Of a DNA stretch of 10,434 nt, positions 5,890 to 10,434 are shown one piece after another; position 1 is the first letter of the stretch; every line of letters starts with the position of its first letter. The DNA is from Oscillospiraceae bacterium (GTDB taxonomy: Bacteria; Bacillota_A; Clostridia; Oscillospirales; Ruminococcaceae), in contig JAFQAF010000053.1 of NCBI GenBank assembly GCA_017400025.1, positions 1-10,434 of the forward strand, written 5' to 3'. Below the pieces are notes generated by a model, which worked only from the letters and a program-made list of their open reading frames with translations, was not told the origin of the DNA and did no database searches. The position numbers and the translations under genes are program-made.

Positions 5890-6774
5890 ATGGAATCCAC
5901 TTTTTCAAAACAGAGCCGTACAGAGGCTCTTGATAATTTCAAGTTTTCAAAATCTGACTGCTGTAACATTTCTTTTCTACGCGGATATTTTTTCCGTGAG
6001 GACCTGAATGATACAACAGACAGAATTTCAATGAAACCTGATATAATAAAATCTGCCAAGACAGTGAAAAAACTGCTTGGCAGATATGATATTTCTGCAT
6101 ATGTTGTAGACAAAGAGCAGGAGGGCAAACGTCAGGTTACAAAACTGTATATAACAGAGCAGGAAGATGTGCAAAGGTTATATACTTTACAGATGGAAAA
6201 TACTGAATGTGAGAAGTGTCTTACACATTTTCTTACAGGTATTTTTGTTTCAGACGGTATTCTGGTAAATCCGGAAAAGGAATATCACCTTGAATTTACA
6301 TACAGAAAGGAAAATCAGGCAAAATATATCTGCAGTGTACTGAGTTTTGCCGGTTTTGACTTTAAAATAAGCAAAAGAAAGACTTCATATGCTGTGTATA
6401 CAAAAAACAGCCAGACAATAGAAGAGTTTCTTGTTACGGTTGGTGCCCAGACTTCCTGCCTTGAACTGATGAGCGGTAAAATGGTAAAGGATATCAGGAA
6501 CCATCAGAACCGCCTTACCAACTGTGATGCTGCAAATATTGCAAAAACCATTAAAGCAGGACAGAAAATACAGAAAGCTATCACAAAACTGATAGAAACC
6601 GAACTGCTTTATGACCTGCCGGAAGACTTGCAGGAACTTGCCCAGCTTAAGCTGGAAAATCCTGAGCTTTCCCTGGCAGAGCTTGGAAAAATGTGTTCCG
6701 AGCCCATGACAAAATCATCCGTTAACAGAAGATTACAGAAACTGTGCTCTATAGCACAGGTAGAGGACGAATAA
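5890..6774 (+). CDS. whiA: DNA-binding protein WhiA
   Basis: WhiA combines a degenerate LAGLIDADG homing-endonuclease fold with a C-terminal helix-turn-helix. In Streptomyces it activates sporulation-division genes; in Bacillus it affects cell division and chromosome segregation. The product is 294 residues, a little shorter than the usual 310-315, with an abbreviated first lobe (about 20-100, FLRGYFF marking the core helix). The second lobe runs about 105-190, with HFLTGIFVSDGILVNPEKEYHLEF and SYAVYTKNSQTIEEFL. The linker KDIRNHQNRLTNCDAANIAKT (200-220) is highly characteristic. The HTH at about 248-286 reads LAQLKLENPELSLAELG then KSSVNRRLQKL. No nuclease active-site acidic pair is evident, as usual for WhiA. 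The ATG directly abuts the rapZ stop; AGGGGA at 5875-5880 is 9 bases upstream. The stop shares one base with the dnaE ATG. Confidence 0.95.
   Translation: MESTFSKQSRTEALDNFKFSKSDCCNISFLRGYFFREDLNDTTDRISMKPDIIKSAKTVKKLLGRYDISAYVVDKEQEGKRQVTKLYITEQEDVQRLYTLQMENTECEKCLTHFLTGIFVSDGILVNPEKEYHLEFTYRKENQAKYICSVLSFAGFDFKISKRKTSYAVYTKNSQTIEEFLVTVGAQTSCLELMSGKMVKDIRNHQNRLTNCDAANIAKTIKAGQKIQKAITKLIETELLYDLPEDLQELAQLKLENPELSLAELGKMCSEPMTKSSVNRRLQKLCSIAQVEDE
6051..6085 (+). other. 14-bp hairpin inside whiA (single bulged base)
   Basis: Bases 6051-6060 plus 6062-6065 pair perfectly with 6072-6085 (14 base pairs, one bulged A at 6061) around the loop GAAAAA at 6066-6071. It encodes the IKSAKTVKKLLGRYD region of WhiA's first lobe. 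No T-tract follows on either side, so it is not a standard terminator. The inverted repeat is directly visible; any function is unknown. Confidence 0.5.
6742..6759 (+). other. 7-bp hairpin just upstream of the dnaE ribosome site
   Basis: CTGTGCT (6742-6748) and AGCACAG (6753-6759) pair perfectly around the 4-base loop CTAT, ending 3 bases before the GAGGA ribosome site of dnaE (6763-6767). A competing, weaker pairing of CTCTA (6747-6751) with TAGAG (6761-6765) would cover part of that site. The pairings are real in sequence; regulation is inference. Confidence 0.4.
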
Positions 6775-9700
6775 TGACCAGAGATTTTGTACATCTCCAT
6801 CTGCATACCGAATACAGCCTGCTGGATGGTGCCTGCCGCATAGACAGGCTGATGAAACATCTGAAAGAAATAGGACAAAGCGCCGTAGCCATCACTGACC
6901 ACGGCGTTATGTATGGTTGCGTTGATTTTTATAAAAAAGCCAAAAAAGAGGGAATAAAACCTATTATCGGTTGTGAAGTTTATGTTGCAACCCGTGGCAG
7001 AAAAGACAAGATTCACCGTGTTGACGGATATTATCACCTTGTCCTTCTTGTTAAAAACGAAATCGGTTATCAGAATCTTATAAAGCTGGTTACACTGGGT
7101 TCAACAGAAGGTTTTTATACAAAACCAAGAATTGACCATGAACTGCTTGAAAAATATCACGAAGGCCTTGTGTGCCTTTCTGCCTGCCTTGCAGGTGAAA
7201 TTCCACGTTTTCTGCTTGCAGGTGATATTGAAAAGGCTGAAGAAACAGCAATGTTTTATAAAAATCTTTTCGGTGATGATTATTATATCGAAATCCAGGA
7301 CCATGGCATAGAAGATCAGCAGACTGTCCTGCCGATGATGCTTCAGCTTGCAAAAAAACTGGATATTCAGCTGGTTGCAACAAATGACTGCCATTATATC
7401 CGGAAAGAAGACTCCAAAATGCAGTATGCGCTTATCTGTGTGCAGACAAACAAAAGACTGTCTGACCCGGATACACTGGAGTTTGAAACAGATGAATTTT
7501 ACGTAAAAACAGCAGATGAAATGTATGATCTGTTTTCATATATTCCGCAGGCCTGTGAAAATACAGTAAAAATTGCAGAAAAATGTAATTTTGACTATGA
7601 ATTCGGCAGAACAAAGCTGCCGGTTTATACCTCACCGGATGGCAGCCCAAATCAGCAGTTTTTTGAAAAACTGTGCTGGGACGGACTGAAGGAAAGATAC
7701 AGCGAAATCACACCTGAGCTGGAAGAACGCCTTAACTATGAAATAGGAATAATCACAAAGATGGGGTTTGTTGACTACTACCTCATAGTTTATGATTTTA
7801 TAAATTACGCAAGAAGCCATAACATTCCGGTTGGGCCCGGCCGTGGTTCAGGTGCAGCCAGCCTTTGTGCTTACTGCTGTGGAATAACCAATATCGATCC
7901 GATGAAATACAATCTGATTTTTGAAAGATTCCTTAACCCGGAACGTATTTCAATGCCGGACTTTGATATTGATTTCTGCTATGAAAAGCGCCCTCTGGTT
8001 ATTGACTATGTAACAGTAAAATACGGCGATGACCACGTTTGCCAGATTATCACTTTCGGTACTCTGGCGGCCCGCGGTGCTGTGCGTGATATAGGCCGTG
8101 TACTGGATATGCCTTATGCAGCTGTGGACAAAATAGCAAAGCTTATCCCTAACCAGCCCGGGCTTAATGTAACTATAGAAAAAGCTCTCAAACTGTCAAC
8201 TGAACTTAAAGCACTTTATGATTCAGATGAGCAGGTGAAAGAGCTTATTGACCTTGCAATGAAAGTGGAAGGTATGCCAAGAAACGCTTCCACTCATGCT
8301 GCAGGTGTTGTTATTACTGATAGACCTGTAGTGGAATATATTCCGCTGCAGAACAATGACGGCCAGCTTGTGACACAGTTCCCGATGACAACTATCGAAG
8401 AACTGGGTCTGCTTAAAATGGATTTCCTGGGCCTGCGTACACTTACAGTTGTCGACAACGCAGAAAAAATGGTGCAGAAATACAATCCGGATTTCCGCAT
8501 TGACAGAATACCTACAGATGATGCCAAAACCTTTAAACTGCTTGCAGACGGCGACACAGTGGGTGTGTTCCAGTTTGAAAGCGGCGGTATGAAAAGTGTT
8601 CTAACCGGGCTGCATCCGGTGGATATAGAGGACCTTATTGCGGTTATTTCACTGTATCGCCCAGGTCCTATGGATTCAATTCCTACCTTTATCCAGAACA
8701 GGCATCATCCACAGCTTATCAGATACAAGCACCCGATGCTGGAGGATATACTCAAGGTAACAAATGGCTGTATAGTATACCAGGAGCAGGTTATGGAAAT
8801 ATGCCGCAAAATGGCAGGTTACAGCTATGGACAGGCAGACCTTGTACGCCGTGCAATGGGTAAAAAGAAAGCTGATGTAATGGCTGCCGAAAGAAGCCAT
8901 TTTATAAACGGTGCTGCACAGAATGGCGTAAGTGAAGAAGTTGCAAATGATATTTTTGATGAAATGGCAGGCTTTGCTTCCTATGCATTCAACAAGCCCC
9001 ATGCGGCTGCCTATGCATATGTTGCCTATCAGACAGCATATCTCAAGGCTCACTATCCAAAAGAATTCTGGGCTGCAATGCTTACAAGTATCTTTGACAA
9101 CACAGCCAAAATTCTTGAATATACACAGGAGTGCAAACAGCTTAATATAAATATTCTTCCTCCGGATGTGAACAAAGGTTATTCCGGCTTTGTGGTAGAA
9201 GGTGAAAACCTGCGCTATGGTATGGCTGCAATAAAAAATGTGGGCAAATCTTTTGTGGATGCCATGACAGCGGAACGTGATGCAAACGGTGAATTTGAAA
9301 GCGTATTTGATTTCTGCCGCCGTATGCAGGACAAAGGCTTCAACCGCCGCGCCCTTGAAAGCCTTGTGAAAGTTGGCGCTTTTGATACTTTTGGCATCAA
9401 CCGCCGCAGGCTGTTTATAAATATAGATTATATTCTCAACAGCATAAACAATGAACAGAAAAACAAACTGTCCGGCCAGCTGGACCTGTTCAGTGTTCCG
9501 GGCTGTGTGGAGGATTCCGGTGTTACATTCAAGGACGATGAACACATACCGCAGGCAGAGGATTATCCAGACAGCGAAAAGCTGAATATGGAAAAAACAC
9601 TCTCCGGAGTTTACCTTTCCGGCCACCCTCTGGAAAAGAATATAGAATATGTGAAAAATATATCAACCTGCAACATTTCTCAATTGACTAATGAAGGCAA

Positions 9701-10226
9701 TGAGTTGTACGATAATACAAAACAGACACTTGTAGCAATTGTTGCAAAACACAGGACTCATCTTACAAAGAAAAACGAACGTATGGGCTTTATAACCATT
9801 GAAGACCTTACCGGCACAATGGATATGATAGTTTTTCCTAAACTGTTTGAAAACACTGCAGTTGAGCTTGTGGACAACACTGTTCTTATTGTTGAAGGCA
9901 CTGTTTCTCTTAAAGACGACCAGGCTACAATTATTGCTGACAGCATCTATGATATATCATCAGAAGATGCACAGCATATTCTTGCTGCAAAGAAAGACCC
10001 TAAATACGGTCTTTATATCAAGGTTCCGTCACAGAACGACGTTGTATTCAAACGTGCCTGCAGCGTTCTGTCACGTTTTCCGGGTATGCTTCCGGTATAC
10101 TTTTATCTGCAGGACAAAAAGCAATATATCAAAGCCCCACAGAGACTGTGGATAAGAGAAAGCATTGGGGCTATGGATGAACTGAAATATATTGCTGGGG
10201 AAAGTAATGTAGTATTAAGAAAATAA
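6774..10226 (+). CDS. dnaE: DNA polymerase III alpha subunit (DnaE type)
   Basis: Replicative C-family DNA polymerase, 1150 residues, full length (E. coli DnaE has 1160). The start is the ATG in the TAATG overlap with whiA, with GAGGA at 6763-6767 six bases upstream. The PHP domain (about 1-270) opens with HLHLHTEYSLLDGA; putative metal ligands by motif are His9, His11, Asp18, His43, Glu68, His88, His177, Asp205 and His207. The polymerase core has GPGRGSGAAS at 354-363, PDFDIDF at 395-401 with catalytic Asp398 and Asp400, and KMDFLGL with the third aspartate, Asp550. QLDLF at 902-906 is a beta-clamp-binding motif. An OB-fold follows at about 985-1060, then the C-terminal domain. In Clostridia, which usually also carry PolC, DnaE-type enzymes can serve as the partner or the main replicase; the sequence does not tell which. 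pfkA follows 14 bases after the stop. Confidence 0.97.
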   Translation: MTRDFVHLHLHTEYSLLDGACRIDRLMKHLKEIGQSAVAITDHGVMYGCVDFYKKAKKEGIKPIIGCEVYVATRGRKDKIHRVDGYYHLVLLVKNEIGYQNLIKLVTLGSTEGFYTKPRIDHELLEKYHEGLVCLSACLAGEIPRFLLAGDIEKAEETAMFYKNLFGDDYYIEIQDHGIEDQQTVLPMMLQLAKKLDIQLVATNDCHYIRKEDSKMQYALICVQTNKRLSDPDTLEFETDEFYVKTADEMYDLFSYIPQACENTVKIAEKCNFDYEFGRTKLPVYTSPDGSPNQQFFEKLCWDGLKERYSEITPELEERLNYEIGIITKMGFVDYYLIVYDFINYARSHNIPVGPGRGSGAASLCAYCCGITNIDPMKYNLIFERFLNPERISMPDFDIDFCYEKRPLVIDYVTVKYGDDHVCQIITFGTLAARGAVRDIGRVLDMPYAAVDKIAKLIPNQPGLNVTIEKALKLSTELKALYDSDEQVKELIDLAMKVEGMPRNASTHAAGVVITDRPVVEYIPLQNNDGQLVTQFPMTTIEELGLLKMDFLGLRTLTVVDNAEKMVQKYNPDFRIDRIPTDDAKTFKLLADGDTVGVFQFESGGMKSVLTGLHPVDIEDLIAVISLYRPGPMDSIPTFIQNRHHPQLIRYKHPMLEDILKVTNGCIVYQEQVMEICRKMAGYSYGQADLVRRAMGKKKADVMAAERSHFINGAAQNGVSEEVANDIFDEMAGFASYAFNKPHAAAYAYVAYQTAYLKAHYPKEFWAAMLTSIFDNTAKILEYTQECKQLNINILPPDVNKGYSGFVVEGENLRYGMAAIKNVGKSFVDAMTAERDANGEFESVFDFCRRMQDKGFNRRALESLVKVGAFDTFGINRRRLFINIDYILNSINNEQKNKLSGQLDLFSVPGCVEDSGVTFKDDEHIPQAEDYPDSEKLNMEKTLSGVYLSGHPLEKNIEYVKNISTCNISQLTNEGNELYDNTKQTLVAIVAKHRTHLTKKNERMGFITIEDLTGTMDMIVFPKLFENTAVELVDNTVLIVEGTVSLKDDQATIIADSIYDISSEDAQHILAAKKDPKYGLYIKVPSQNDVVFKRACSVLSRFPGMLPVYFYLQDKKQYIKAPQRLWIRESIGAMDELKYIAGESNVVLRK

Positions 10227-10240
10227 TGAGGTGATTATTA

Positions 10241-10434
10241 ATGGGAGATATTAAAACAATAGGTATTCTCACCAGCGGTGGCGACGCACCTGGTATGAAT
10301 CCTGCAATCCGTGCTGTTGTACGTGCTGCCATTTTTAATGGTTTCAATGTAAAAGGTATAAGACATGGCTATAACGGCCTTCTTACAGATGATATTTTCG
10401 TTATGAATCTCAGAAGTGTATCTGAATTTTTCCA
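10241..10434 (+). CDS. pfkA: ATP-dependent 6-phosphofructokinase (5' end only)
   Basis: The window ends after 64 complete codons. The enzyme phosphorylates fructose-6-phosphate to fructose-1,6-bisphosphate in glycolysis. The N-terminus carries the invariant nucleotide-binding GGDAPGMN at residues 13-20, then IRAVVR with Arg24 and Arg28 in the positions that bind allosteric effectors in the bacterial enzyme, and the RHGYNGLL stretch at 42-49. GAGGTG at 10228-10233 lies 7 bases before ATG. The residue that best separates ATP-using from pyrophosphate-using forms lies further downstream and is not visible, so ATP specificity is inferred from overall resemblance to PfkA. Adjacency to dnaE is a common Firmicutes arrangement. 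Confidence 0.93.
   Translation, partial: MGDIKTIGILTSGGDAPGMNPAIRAVVRAAIFNGFNVKGIRHGYNGLLTDDIFVMNLRSVSEFF

Noticed and set aside
6642..6655. Perfect 14-base palindrome in whiA
   Set aside because: About one such palindrome is expected by chance in 10 kb, and it lies in codons for the conserved HTH, so no special role is claimed.
6744..6773. Upstream GTG start for dnaE inside whiA
   Set aside because: The ATG at 6774 has a good ribosome site and begins right at the conserved PHP N-terminus; the extra ten residues match nothing in the family.
8676..9626. Long minus-strand open frame of about 316 codons
   Set aside because: It lies wholly inside dnaE, opposite conserved polymerase motifs. I see no recognisable domain and no flanking gene context; it follows from the codon composition of dnaE.
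1..10434. CRISPR, tRNA, rRNA, mobile element, toxin-antitoxin or defence locus
   Set aside because: I saw no direct repeat arrays, cloverleaf-like sequences, transposase or integrase motifs, or small paired genes; only one gap exceeds 100 bases.

Overview
The window is a dense, almost entirely plus-strand stretch of a low-to-moderate GC Gram-positive chromosome, most likely a Clostridia member. Oscillospiraceae/Ruminococcaceae is my best guess, but that level is inference. Three things point there: strong AGGAG-type ribosome sites, a spore-germinant-receptor operon, and the Firmicutes-type hprK-murB-rapZ-whiA-dnaE-pfkA order. I see no rRNA, tRNA, CRISPR array, insertion sequence, phage gene or defence system.

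Region 1 (1-2109) is a tricistronic germinant-receptor operon: the 3' end of a GerA-type A subunit, a compact GerB-type permease and a divergent, compact GerC-type lipoprotein. It is clearly AT-richer than the rest: my hand count gives about 31% GC for 1261-1560 against about 40% for 7261-7560. It ends at an AU-rich hairpin with a T-tract (2113-2146), which looks like a weak terminator.

Region 2 (2110-2217) is the only sizeable intergenic gap. It carries a near-perfect sigma-A-type promoter (TTGAAA, 17-base spacer, TATAAT) serving the block downstream.

Region 3 (2218-10434) is a tightly packed gene block: hprK (HPr kinase/phosphorylase), a ROK-family glucokinase, murB, rapZ, whiA, dnaE and the first 64 codons of pfkA. 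Gaps run from -8 to +29 bases, so it probably behaves as one operon. It joins carbon-flux sensing and glycolysis (HprK, glucokinase, PfkA), peptidoglycan precursor synthesis (MurB), an RNA-binding/amino-sugar regulator family (RapZ), a growth/division-linked DNA-binding protein (WhiA) and replication (DnaE).

The most notable departures from textbook layout are the absence of yvcK between rapZ and whiA (they abut with zero spacing), a ROK kinase inserted between hprK and murB, the shortened Ger proteins, and three sizeable hairpins inside coding sequence (murB start, whiA, and just ahead of the dnaE ribosome site). I found no convincing undescribed system; this is mostly ordinary core-genome sequence.
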